Shown here: positions 10,867 through 21,227 of the stretch, piece by piece
How positions within the stretch are numbered: position 1 is the stretch's first letter
Layout of the letters: each line of letters opens with the position of its first letter
Assembly (NCBI GenBank): GCA_033439765.1
Contig: JAULSN010000004.1
Coordinates: 630,001 to 694,000, forward strand
DNA: 64,000 bases
From: Lasiosphaeria ovina
Lineage: Eukaryota > Ascomycota > Sordariomycetes > Sordariales > Lasiosphaeriaceae
Direction of reading: 5' to 3'
The notes under the pieces: generated by a model
Database searches by the model: none
Seen by the model: the letters and a program-made list of their open reading frames with translations, nothing else
Told to the model about the DNA's origin: nothing
Position numbers and translations under genes: made by a program

Positions 10867-13487
10867 ATGGCCATGCCCGAGACTTCACATCGGAAACAGA
10901 CGGAGACTCGAATGATTATTGGGGTCGAGTTTGGAATTGAATTCACGGGTTGGTCCTCCCGTATGCTGCCTAGCCAAAAGGTAATACACCATATTAAATG
11001 TCTTCTCTGAATTGATTCGTATCTAGCTGTCACGTATTTGCCGGTCTCGGGCTACAAGCCCGAGGGTCCAGACCTAGTGGATGATATAAGAGTAGTCCAG
11101 AACTGGGTCAAGAGCGAATCACAGAAAGTTCCAAGCGAGATATCCTATTCTCCCAGCCCAAGGGGATGCCATCAATGGGGCTACGACATTGACGATAATA
11201 GCCGAGTTCACAAGTACTTGAGCTTGGAGCTCAAGGAAGCTACGAACAGGGTACTGGAGCTCCGAAGTTTTTCGGAGATGGTATACGCAACGAGGATTAC
11301 TAACCAGGATGATGCATATATGTTGCCCCTTCGATATCTGGTGAAAACCCCCGATGACATGGTCAAAGACTATCTAGAACTTTTAGCCGACAAAATCATC
11401 TCGGACATATCCAGTCATGTCGGAATGTCGGTACTCGATGCTTTTCCGACTGATCTAGTCTTCACTTATCCCGTAGTAGGTCTTTCCAATTCCCTTCGTA
11501 AGTGGTGGTCCACTGATTCTAAAATGGTGTTTATTGATAGGAATGGTCCGACGGCACAATGCGGCGGTACTTCCACGTTATTGATCAAGCTTTCAGCCTT
11601 GACTTATTTCCAAAACTTCGCGATATCTACATGGTCACCGCATCGGAAGCTGATGCGTCGTATTGTCTCTATGACGCGTGGCGGAAATATCACCTGCGGT
11701 TCCGACAGCGGGTAAGTGTGGCAGGGACGACGCAAGCTGTGAGTATATATTAATGGCACGCTGACGATCACCGTAGGGAGACGCATTTATTTTGTGCGAG
11801 TCTATTGAGAGAAATTCAGTCGTAAGTAATCAGTTGTACGACGTCCATCGAAACCGGGCTGTGATGACTCACGAATACGGGTATTGAATTGTCCAGAATG
11901 TCACGTCGTATATTCTCGAAGCATATGATGAAGTGAATAAAAAGGTGGCATTTAAAAGGATTGGAGATTCTTCTCGTAAGTCACCTATCAGAAATGCCTT
12001 TCGTGGACGAATCCCTTGCTGATCAATAAGCGCGTAAAGACTCCAAAGGGGTCGGGATGTTGGAGGTTGAGAGAGCTTGTATCGCTCTCGTAAAAAGAAA
12101 ACTAAGCCCTGAGGACTGGGAGAGGCTCACTGATGCGCCAGATGACCGGGATGGGCAACCAACGAGCGAAATCCCTGTGAAATCAAAGCTGAGAACGCTT
12201 GTTGACAGAATGGAGCCAATTTTGCATCAATTTGATGGGAAGGACCATAAGCTTGGATGGCCAGTCCAACTTCCTCGAGGCATTGGGACAGTTGACAACG
12301 AAGCAATGGGGATTTGGAATGGCGCACTGACCATAACCAGGTAAGTTGAACTTGCAAACGTTTACTTCCAGACCTATATTCTGACTGGACCGCTCAACAG
12401 CGACAACCTAAGATCCATTTTCGATCGATCTATTTCCACCCTGCTGTATGTCATTATACAGCAAGTCACACGGGCCCAACTTGCCAAAACTCGAGTCAAG
12501 GTATGAGCGTGAATTAGACCTCGTTAGGGACCTCACCATTACCTACCCGCTTTTGTTATCATGTGCCGTGATGGATGTTCAGAAACAGGACTGCAAGCTG
12601 ACGCTATTTAAATGCAGTCAGTTTTTTTGTCCGGTGGTTTTGCAAGAATTGAACATGTTTTTAGTTGTGTCAAGGAGTTTGGCCTCTCAAGAGGTATCAA
12701 GGTGGAAAGAGCAGATGACTGGTAAGTACAAATCATCCCCTTTGGTTTAAAAAGATCCTTGCTACTATTGTCCCCAATGACGGCAATTTCACATGCCAAC
12801 ACCTGAGTTCTATGCAGTTGGGTGTCGGCAGCTAAGGGTTCAATAATCCATGCTCTGGGCAGTATCACACCAACACCGCAGCCTGTCCGCAGAACAAAAC
12901 ACCATTACGGATTGGTTCGGTGCGAAATATATGATCCTCAAAAACACTGTGCAGAAGACCTGCAAGTTAACCCTACCGACGGAGGCCGACATGCCATGGG
13001 TCAGATTGAGTGGCTTATCGACAAGGGTGATCCGATTTTCCATGACGCCACCAATCCCCGACCTAGACATGAACGGGTTCAACTGCTTAGAAAACTAAAC
13101 ACAGAGGACCTCGAAGGCACCAAGAAGTCGAAAGTGGTATTTGTCGCCTGCAGTGCAAACCAGCGCCCAACCAGAGTTCGGGACCTCAAACAAGAAAGTA
13201 AGTGTGTTCTCTACCGGCGACGTATTTCTCGATAACCGCTCGATGAAAGTATGTTTGTAGAGCTGATATAATCCTCAAACAAAACAGCGAGCAATAGGGT
13301 TGACCTCGAGTATCCGCTTGCGCGGCTTCCAGAATACCAGCTACAGAAGCGTGAAATTCAGGACCGTAGCAGTTACTTGCAAGCGCTCTTGTTGATTGAC
13401 GTATATGCTGACTCGAAAGAGATACGCGTCTCTTTAAGCTGCGGAGGAACACTGCTTGCGGAGCACAAAATGCAGTCAGGATCTTGA
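10867..13487 (+). CDS. Hsp70-like protein with eroded ATP-binding motifs, 10 exons
   Basis: Predicted join 10867..10960, 11027..11475, 11541..11711, 11777..11821, 11897..11975, 12031..12340, 12401..12500, 12618..12721, 12818..13197, 13288..13487; 1932 nt, 643 aa, frame closed. The order follows the fungal Hsp70-like (actin-like ATPase fold) family: a phosphate-1-like segment (IIGVEFGIEFTG, residues 17-28), KVPSEISY, TYPVEWSD, an EPEAAA-equivalent (VTASEADASYCLYDA), a phosphate-2 position (GDAFILCESIERNSV, 239-253), LRSIFDRSI, an adenosine-type motif (VFLSGGFA, 418-425) and AAKGSIIHAL. The key residues are lost: D-x-G-T-T became E-F-G-I-E, the D-x-G-G-G-T loop is absent, and GGFG is GGFA. ATP hydrolysis is therefore unlikely. 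The intact frame over ten exons argues for a maintained pseudo-chaperone rather than a recent pseudogene. The 117-nt intron at 12501-12617 and the aag acceptor before 12031 are the weakest splices. Confidence 0.8.
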
Positions 13488-13908
13488 GATTTGGAGCATT
13501 GGAATTTGATGACTCGGATCTTACTCTTGTTGGAATCATGGATTAAACGACTTTTAAAAACGTTGGAGTCGGTTTTCTTTTCAGTCTCGCTTTTAACTGA
13601 AATTTTCTGTTTTAGCAACTTTTAGCAGGTACACTTCATCATATCTTCCATTTCATAACTTGTGTTACAATTTTAGAATAATTTCCGTTTGTAATTAGGG
13701 TTCGTGAATGAAGGATGGAAAGATTTGGAAAAGCCAGAAGAACGCCACTTCACGTGACAATGCCGCCAAGCAAGACGCAGCTCAACAAGGGAATGAGGGG
13801 GTGAGGGGATGAGTTTTAATGACGCGTCGGGATTCAACCAGAGCCTTACTCTTCTGACTGCACCCCATCATCCGCTCAGCTAATCTCTGACAGCATATCA
13901 GAGGCAAT
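13488..13908. other. Intergenic between Hsp70-like and STAND-N-like genes
   Basis: AT-rich downstream of 13500, then the probable promoter of the next gene. No gene is seen. Confidence 0.5.
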
Positions 13909-15304
13909 ATGGACCCGGTTACGGTGCTGGCACTGGTGAAGACATGTATCTTGGGGCTAGAGAAGATACACGAGTATAGCAGCGAGTACCAGCGAGCAGA
14001 GCTGAAAGTTCTCGGGCTCGCGGCAGAGTGTGGGATGGTTGAAGAAGCCATCGGCAAGATGGGTGGTTTATACTCGGCCAATCGTTCGGCCTCCGGAGAC
14101 GGCATCGAGGAGGTAAATCGCACTCTGGCAAACTGCGAGCGGCAATTCCGGGTCCTCCTCGACAAACTTCAACCCGTCCTAGCCCTTGTCGACAATCCGA
14201 ACCCTAGCAAAAGACGCATTCGTTTACGCATCACAGCCACATGGAAACGCGACGAAATTGACGATTTCCGCAAGTCTATCCATGGCCTGGCAATAACGGC
14301 AACATTTATGCTTCAAACCGTCAGCCAGTACGTTCATGGCCGCGGGCTGTGCTTTATTCCCACAGTGAATACGACGAGTCTACAAAACCACTGCTAACTT
14401 TAATCTTTTTTTAAAAAGGGGCAGCAATAATGAGATTTTGGAAACTAACCGCGAAATTCTGGGAATCCTCCGGTCGAAAGAGTTCAGACAGTTGCTGAAA
14501 AAATCCGACGACGAGACGGAGTCTCTGTCAGTTGCGTACGACCAAGAATCCAAGCTATATCGGGCGCGGCGTTCCGACCACGACGCTCGAGCCGAGTCAA
14601 TAATTGATGATAAGGAGTTCCCTTTTGACGGCGAACTGTTCACGGGTAGAGCCTACAGGGACGTGTATCCTCGATGGAAACGGCCGCAGTTCATCAGTGA
14701 CAGAGACCAGCTGGAAGGTTCGGGTCACACCTCTCAATCTCCGTCTCCATCTCCTTCGCCTTCTTTCAGGACAGCCGAAGGCCCACGTAGTGCCTCTCTA
14801 CCTCCACTGCCATCGCCTTCTTTCAAGACAGCAGAAGGCTCGCGTAGTGTCTCTCCGCTGCCGCTGCCGCTGCCATCTCCGTCGCTTTCATTCAAGACGA
14901 CTGAAAGCAAGGGGAAAACGCCCAACTCATATCTCCCAGCTGAAGAAGGCTCCTCCGAGGACGGACTGGACGGTACAGACCAAGTCGAGTCATACGAGGA
15001 AGCGCTGCCGAAAGTATCCAGCGACGTCGTACACGCCAAGGATGTGAATAACGTCATAAAGAAGTTCCAAGGTTGGTACGGCCAAAGAATTGATATATGG
15101 GTATGTTCTAGCAGCTATAGCTCTAATCCTTCCGAGCTTCTCGAGGCAAAGGTGAAGCGTGCCGACGCAGTCTACTCCGAGATATGCGCAGACGTGGAGG
15201 CCTGGAGCAGGGGTTCAGGGATGAGCGAGGAGGAGCTGGACACTGTCGATTACCTGAGACAGACGCTGGCCGAGATACAAGAGCTCAAGGCCTGGCCACA
15301 GTAA
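13909..15304 (+). CDS. Protein with fungal STAND-type helical N-terminal domain
   Basis: Predicted join 13909..14327, 14419..15304 (donor GTACGT, acceptor AAAAAG), 434 aa. The N-terminus (MDPVTVLALVKTCILGL...) with its long amphipathic helices through about residue 140 matches in style the helical HeLo-like/SesA-like N-terminal domains that precede NACHT or NB-ARC modules in fungal NLRs. Here it stands alone, with no P-loop downstream. Residues about 240-310 are a Ser/Pro-rich linker with three imperfect repeats of SPSF[KR]TAEG[SP]RS type. The C-terminus (about 320-434) is helical and acidic. Proteins of this layout can act as cell-death effectors or regulators in fungal incompatibility, but that role is inferred from the N-terminal fold only. 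It lies 420 bp after the pseudo-Hsp70 gene on the same strand. Confidence 0.65.
14735..14920 (+). repeat. In-frame degenerate repeat (Ser/Pro-Phe-Lys-Thr-Ala-Glu)
   Basis: Three imperfect copies of a roughly 60-75 bp unit encoding S-P-S-F-[RK]-T-[AT]-E-[GS], interleaved with CT-rich Ser-Pro and Leu-Pro dipeptide runs. It forms the disordered linker of the STAND-N-like protein. Confidence 0.7.
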
Positions 15305-15977
15305 TTGGGAATCATTCTCCTTTACTTTTGGGAGATTCCAAATTTAGTAGCTGGCTATGCATTATGAATGCCAGGTATTCAGACGGAAGCCCGCTGATCG
15401 CATGGCATGCCAAAGTAGCAGTAGAATGCGGGTGGAAGTATCCCGAAGGCATTCCAGGGCAGCACCGTAGAATTCCCTCGTTGGATTGTCAAGAACTTCG
15501 AGAAGCCGCAGTTCATCCTCACGGGGGGGCTTGCATAAGGTGGCTGCACCCCACAATGCCCCCGGAAAAGCGCACACAAGAATTGCCCACGTGAAGCCGG
15601 GCAAACTGCCGCTGTTCTGGCATATATTGTTTTAATCACTCGGGGCGCTGTGAGTGGTGCGGTTGGCCCTTTAGCCGGCCGCCAGAGCCTTGGAACGGAA
15701 GAGCGGACGCGACCCGGGAAAGACTCCTCTTGGCAAGCTGCCGGCCACGGAACCACGTCCAATCCGGCCATTATTCCCGCCATCATATTCGTGGCCGGCT
15801 ATACAAGGCACTTATATAAGTGAGTGCTGAATTTCGGCCGGTACCATGGCAGACACACACACACACTCGTCTCCAACTACCGCAACACACAGCAGCACCA
15901 AACGTCACTCCTGTCTTGGCACGCTGACATCCCATCTTCTACTGGCTAATATCCATCCTCACAATTCACGATTAGCC
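15305..15977. promoter_or_regulatory. Promoter region of the first AA9 gene
   Basis: A perfect TATA box inside a palindrome (ACTTATATAAGT) lies at 15810-15821, about 160 bp before the ATG at 15978. A GGCTAA hexamer, the core bound by XlnR/Xyr1-type cellulase activators, sits at 15944-15949, but it is downstream of the TATA box and so of doubtful function. No other gene is seen here. Confidence 0.55.
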
Positions 15978-16733
15978 ATGTTGGCCACGGTTGCTCTGGT
16001 GCTCGGGGCGGCGCTCAGCGTCAGCGGACACTACACGTTCCCCAAGGCCGGGACGGGGGGCGACTGGCAGTACGTGCGCAAGGCGGACAACTGGCAGAGC
16101 AATGGCTTCGTCGGCAACGTGGCCTCTGAGCAGATCCGGTGCTTCCAGTCGAGCAGCGCAGCGGCGCAGGCGACGTTCAACGCCACGGCCGGCTCGACGG
16201 TGACCTACGGCGCCGCCCCCAACGTCTATCACCCAGGCCCGATGCAGTTCTACCTGGCGCGGGTCCCCGACGGCGAGACCGTCAACACCTGGAAGGGCGA
16301 TGGCGCCGTGTGGTTCAAGATCTACCAGGAACAGCCAAACTTTGGCGGCCAGCTGACGTGGCCCAGCACCGGTAAGTCACCAACCCACCCCAGGCTTTCT
16401 GAAGAATTCCCACACTGTCTGACACACACACGCGTCGCAACAGGCAAGAGCTCGTTCACCGTGTCGATCCCCAAGTGCATCCAGTCGGGCTTCTACCTGC
16501 TGCGGGCCGAGCACATCGCGCTGCACGCGGCGTCGGCGGCCGGCGGCGCGCAGTTCTACATCTCGTGCGCGCAGCTCGGTGTCACGGGCGGTGGCAACAC
16601 CGACCCGCCCGCCTCGTACAAGGTCGCCTTCCCCGGCGCCTACAAGGCCGCCGACCCCGGCATCCAGATCAACATCAACTACCCCGTGCCTACGTCGTAC
16701 AAGAACCCCGGGCCGGCCGTCTTTTCCTGCTAG
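15978..16733 (+). CDS. AA9 lytic polysaccharide monooxygenase (secreted)
   Basis: Join 15978..16371, 16444..16733, 227 aa. The 72-nt intron is a multiple of three without stops, so an uninterrupted ORF hides it; GTAAGT and CAACAG mark it. The signal peptide MLATVALVLGAALSVSG is cleaved before His18, which becomes the N-terminal His of the copper histidine brace (HYTFP). The second copper His lies in NVYHPGPMQFYLARV and the axial Tyr in AQFYISCAQ. AA9 enzymes oxidatively cleave cellulose or hemicellulose outside the cell. No CBM1 or GPI anchor follows the catalytic domain. The start at 15978 is used rather than an upstream in-frame ATG at 15846 because only it gives a signal peptide directly before His18. 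Confidence 0.95.
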   Translation: MLATVALVLGAALSVSGHYTFPKAGTGGDWQYVRKADNWQSNGFVGNVASEQIRCFQSSSAAAQATFNATAGSTVTYGAAPNVYHPGPMQFYLARVPDGETVNTWKGDGAVWFKIYQEQPNFGGQLTWPSTGKSPTHPRLSEEFPHCLTHTRVATGKSSFTVSIPKCIQSGFYLLRAEHIALHAASAAGGAQFYISCAQLGVTGGGNTDPPASYKVAFPGAYKAADPGIQININYPVPTSYKNPGPAVFSC

Positions 16734-17360
16734 GCCAGTCGGTGCGAGTGGGAGTGGCCGGGTGGCGGCTGTGTGTTGCAGGCATGGGAAGGTGTTTTGC
16801 GGTTTATTGTCACATGTTTATAGTAGTCAAGTCAATGCAGAGTCAATCGACGTTATCTGCCCAAAAACTCCAAGCTCAGATAAGGAAACGTTTTGTGGCC
16901 AATGAAATGCCCGCTCCGAATGGCGTGACCATTTGGTTGGAGCATGCCGAGTCTGGGCCGTGGCGGAGTGCATGCGGCTGGCTATAAAGAGTCGCCCCCC
17001 TCATTTTGCTCGGACTGGCCCTCAGGGTTCATCGTGACTCTTATAGGAGTGCTGGGAAGACGCGCCTTGGTTTGGTAGACAGCGTAGCAAATAACTCGAA
17101 ATCAACCTCGACGGGCTTCAAGAATAGACATTTAAGTGCCCATCGAGTTGACAATCGAGAATTATCCCCTGCCTAGGTCTCTACCTCGAGCCACAACCAG
17201 CAAGTGTCGCTGCTCTGCTTGGTTCAGTACGAGCGATATTAGTCGTCGCTCTGAACATATGGTCAGAGCTTCTGCCCAGAGACTTGCGATTGATTCCACA
17301 CCACTGAGCCAGTGAACAACAACACCCCTGAGCCCAAATCCAATCCCAAACCCCAAAGTC
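16734..17360. other. Intergenic, no supported gene
   Basis: Holds the 3' end of the AA9 gene and the upstream region of the histidine phosphatase gene. A TATAAA-like element occurs near 16983. No coding evidence. Confidence 0.5.
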
Positions 17361-17999
17361 ATGCCGTCCACCATCTACCTCGTCCGCCACGCCGAGTCGG
17401 CCCACAACGTGTCCAAGGACTTCAGCCTACGCGACCCGGGGCTGACGGAAGCCGGGCTGGCGCAAGCATCATCGCTCGCGGCTTCGTTCCCGGCGCTGTC
17501 GTCGGTGGCGGCAGTCTTGGCGTCGCCGCTGACGCGCACGCTCGAGACAGCACTAGCAGGGTTCGGTGCGATTCTCGTCAGCAGCAAGCACGACGGTGGC
17601 GGCAGTGCAAACCTGATCCTCGACCCGGACCTGCAGGAGCGCAGCGACCTGCCGTGCGACACGGGGTCCGATGCCGCGAGCCTCAAGGCCCGGTTCCCCG
17701 CGCTGGACTTCAGCAGCCTCGCGCCGCAGTGGTTCGTCAAGGAGGGCGCCAACGCGGCGGACGGCGATGCGGTCAAGGCGCGCGCGCAGGCCGTACGGCA
17801 GCGGCTCGGCCAGCTGGTGCGCGCGCTAGAGGAGCGGCAGGGTGGGGGCCGGCAAGACGTGGTGGTGGTGACGCACGGCGTGTTTATGAAGTTCTTGGTT
17901 GAAGATGGGTCGATTGATCTGCCCAAGGCTGGGTGGAAGGCGTTCAGGATTGGCGAGAGGGAAGAGGGCGGCGGTGTCGCGCTTGTTCCTGTGGAGTGA
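17361..17999 (+). CDS. Histidine phosphatase (phosphoglycerate-mutase-like)
   Basis: Single exon, 212 aa. The catalytic motif LVRHAES (His10, preceded by Arg9) sits at the N-terminus. SPLTRTLETA (about 55-64) supplies the conserved Arg, LQERSDLPCDTGS follows (about 93-105), and the second catalytic His is in VVVTHGVFMKFL (about 170-181). Proteins of this branch dephosphorylate small phosphometabolites through a phosphohistidine intermediate, and the substrate cannot be told from sequence. No signal peptide; probably cytosolic. It lies between two AA9 genes but has no evident functional link to them. Confidence 0.9.
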   Translation: MPSTIYLVRHAESAHNVSKDFSLRDPGLTEAGLAQASSLAASFPALSSVAAVLASPLTRTLETALAGFGAILVSSKHDGGGSANLILDPDLQERSDLPCDTGSDAASLKARFPALDFSSLAPQWFVKEGANAADGDAVKARAQAVRQRLGQLVRALEERQGGGRQDVVVVTHGVFMKFLVEDGSIDLPKAGWKAFRIGEREEGGGVALVPVE

Positions 18000-18765
18000 T
18001 GGACGAGGCGCGTAGTGGAGAAGGGGTTGAAAGATGGAAGAGGTTGCTTGATGACGATGCTAGGGACACCGATCTAGCAAAAGAGGAGTTGCGATTATGG
18101 CAGTAACGAGAGTTTCAAAGTCTTTTTCATGGTTATACTTGAGTTCCGTTGGAATGATTCGAGTCATGGGCATTTCGAGCTGGGGCAATTCCACAACACG
18201 TACTATCTTGTATTTAATGGGTTCGACACATGGCAATATCAGGGAATAACCATTCATGCCTATTGGACAGATTTTACCTCCCGCTATTGATTGACAACAA
18301 AACCCTAGATTGAAAGAGCCTGAGCCAAAAGAACGCCATAAAGCATCCCAAGACACGATAGAGCTTGTGTTCTTGGCTTCGAAAATTGATATCAGGAATT
18401 TGGTTTTACTCACAAGCGGATAGGTGCCGAATCGCGTAAATTAGACAATATACCGCGGCCTTGTGACTGTATGCCTCACCCACCTGGCCTGGGATTCCCC
18501 ATGCGCTCGGTAGTTGCGCTCTTGGTCAGGCTAAATTCCCCACAAAGCCCAATGGCAGCCATGCCATTACCCGTCCACACCTCTATAGGTGGGACTCACG
18601 CCGCAATCTATCTCTTCACATTAGACTGGACATGCCGGGTCCCGGAAGTGAAGATATAAAACACTGCATGTGGCGTTGCTTGCCCGCGACACGCCACGCC
18701 TTTGTCGTCTTTATCAACAGTTATTACAGCTCAGAATCTTTGAGCCTGAGGCAGTAAGAAACAAG
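18000..18765. promoter_or_regulatory. Promoter region of the second AA9 gene
   Basis: A TATAAA box lies at 18655-18660, about 106 bp before the ATG. A GGCTAA hexamer at 18529-18534 is a candidate site for XlnR/CLR-type activators. A minus-strand ORF at 18060-18413 (117 aa) has no recognisable motif and is not called. Confidence 0.5.
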
Positions 18766-19601
18766 ATGAAGTTTCTCTCTTCCATGCTGCTTGCCGCAGC
18801 GGCGGCTGAGGCGCATTGTATGTATTGCGTAGAATCATCAAAACATTCATTGACACAAGCTGGCTAACATCGCTAGACACATTTCCCAGACTGGTGGTCA
18901 ACGGGCAGGCAGAGGAAAAAGACTGGTCGGTCACGCGCATGACCAAGAACAGCCAGAGCAAGCAGGGCGTCGAGAACGCGGCGAGCGCCGACATCCGCTG
19001 CTACACGTCGCAGACGGCGCCGAGCGTGGCGGCGGTGCCGGCTGGCGCCGTGGTCCACTACATCTCGACGCAACAGATCAACCACCCGGGCCCGACGCAG
19101 TACTACCTCGCCAAGGTGCCGGCCGGATCGTCGGCGGCCAAGTTCGACGGGTCGGGCGCCGTGTGGTTCAAGATCCACACCTCGATGCCGGCCGTCGACA
19201 AGAACAAGCAGCTCACGTGGCCAAACCAGAGTCAGTGCAGTACCGCAACCACACCCACCTTCTTCCCCAGCTCGCAGCCACCAGTTTCCTAACGAGTAAC
19301 GATGATCCCCATAGACGCGTACACGACCGTCAACGCGACCATCCCCGCGAGCACGCCGCAGGGCGACTACCTGCTGCGCGTGGAGAACATCGCGCTGCAC
19401 CTGGCGATGCAGGCCAACAAGGCGCAGTTCTATCTCTCGTGCTCGCAGATCACTGTCACGGGCCCCGGCGGCGGAACGCCTGGTCCGCTGGTAGCGTTGC
19501 CCGGCGCGTACAAGAGCAGCGACCCCGGCATCCTCGTCAACCTCAACGCCATCAAGCCCGACGCGTATCAACCGCCCGGGCCGCCAGTGTGGAGCGGCTG
19601 A
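18766..19601 (+). CDS. AA9 lytic polysaccharide monooxygenase (secreted), second copy
   Basis: Join 18766..18817, 18877..19230, 19315..19601, 230 aa, frame closed. The first intron splits the codon just after the mature N-terminal His: the signal peptide [16 protein letters not shown] is followed by His17, then [10 protein letters not shown]. The second copper His is in [14 protein letters not shown], and the axial Tyr is in AQFYLSCSQ. Length and architecture match a single-domain AA9 with no CBM. It differs clearly from the copy at 15978 in sequence and in intron positions, so this is not a recent tandem duplication. Secreted, copper-dependent oxidative cleavage of plant cell-wall polysaccharide. 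Confidence 0.95.
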
Positions 19602-21227
19602 GCTGTTGTTAGATTGGACATGTGGTTGGTTGGTAGGTTTGTTAGTGGCAGTGGTGGTTCCTAGCGAGCCGATTCTTGTTAGAGGTGTCGTTGGGAGGGA
19701 GAGCGGGTGAGAGCCGGGGGATGGAAGCCGGAGCATTTTTCACTCGTGTGTGTGTGTCGGTTAATTCATCAGTATACATCATGTCCTCCTTCCTCTTTCC
19801 AGCCAACCAAGGGATTTGGCATGCTTTGCCGGCCCCGAATCTCTCGTCATCAACGGTGTGGGGTGCCGGAGATGGCAAGCCTCTCACTCGTCAGTCCTGG
19901 CGGCGTCGTATTTCTCTCAGATTGCCTGGAGCGGGTGAGATTTTGTGCCCCGGGTTCTTCTAGGGTCTTAGGGACTTTTGGGGGGCTCGGTTACTTAAAT
20001 AGGGGCCTGGGCCGGTAGGGCTGAGACGGTGGCTGGTCTGGGCCTGAGGTGGTGGCGCTCTCGCCTCGCTGTGATGCCCTCAAAAGGAAATATCTAGTGA
20101 CCCACCGGCTTATTCTGGGCAAGGGGTCAGTAATCACGAATAGGACTCCAATGGCATGTGGAATTCGAGGCTCACCGACCGCAGCGGTACTCTCCTTTTG
20201 GTTACTAATTCCTGGGTAATAAGCGAACCACCCGCCTTGTGGTGCATTATTTCCGTGCTAACATCGAAACACGTTATTGTGTTTCTGATGAGTTTTCATT
20301 GCTTGAGAAATGGGGAGGGAGTTGGCAACGGTCTAGGATAGCCAAGATGTAAGAAATAATTAGCTACTGACATAACTCGACGAGGATGCAACAATATGAT
20401 AGGCTGTAGAGCCTCACGGGCCGCCGGCGGATACTTTAATCTACGGACCGAGTCGTGGGCCCAGGTAAGCCGTCAGCCTCAACCAGGAAAGGGCATGTTT
20501 TCCGACAACTAAAATCTCACTCACCGCGATTTAGTTATCGCCAGGGTCATGACTTGGATCGTGGATTGGTTGTCTGATTCATGGGTCATCAAGCAACAAC
20601 CCACCGGCGGCCGCCCGTCACTTTCCCGCGTCGTCGTTTTGGAATTCACATGGGACCCTGTCATGGGTCCATTTAATTACCTGAATGACGGTCATTACGC
20701 GCTTATTGCGTTTCAGCCATTCCGTTCACCAGTCGAGGCCATACCGAGAGGGAGCTGTTGCTAACTACGCCAACTAACAAATGCTATCAAGAGACCGGGC
20801 AAGTTGGTTATTGCCAAGCGGATTCCCCCGGACAACTCGGCCGAAAATTTCTATTATTTTCACGCGGACAAGAGGCGTTTCTAAGCATTAGTCACATCCG
20901 CGTATCCAACAAGTGTGTGTAACATGACCAGTCGACGTCGTATTATGCGTATTACACAAGCTGCTGACACTGACAGGTCAGTTGGTTCCTCTCCTGGCTG
21001 GGGGCGAAGGGCGAGATTCGCGACGAGTCCGGCGTACGAGTCCGACCACAGGGATTCGCTGATATCGTGCTTCGCCTTTGCGCTTCGCGCTTACTACCCA
21101 TGCGGTCGGTATGTGCCTCTGGCAGTCTCGCCAAGGTGTATAACAAGTAGTTCCGGGTCCCCACTAGTGACGGGAACAATGCAAAGACCTACGTATTAGA
21201 ACCGCTAAAAGTCTTCGTCCACTGTCC
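19602..21227. other. Intergenic, no supported gene
   Basis: About 1.6 kb with only short, low-quality frames. No repeats or RNA genes recognised. The final 100 bp are the leader of the monooxygenase gene. Confidence 0.5.

Noticed and set aside
18060..18413. 117-aa minus-strand ORF
   Set aside because: No motif, no homologue recognised, and it lies in the second AA9 promoter region.
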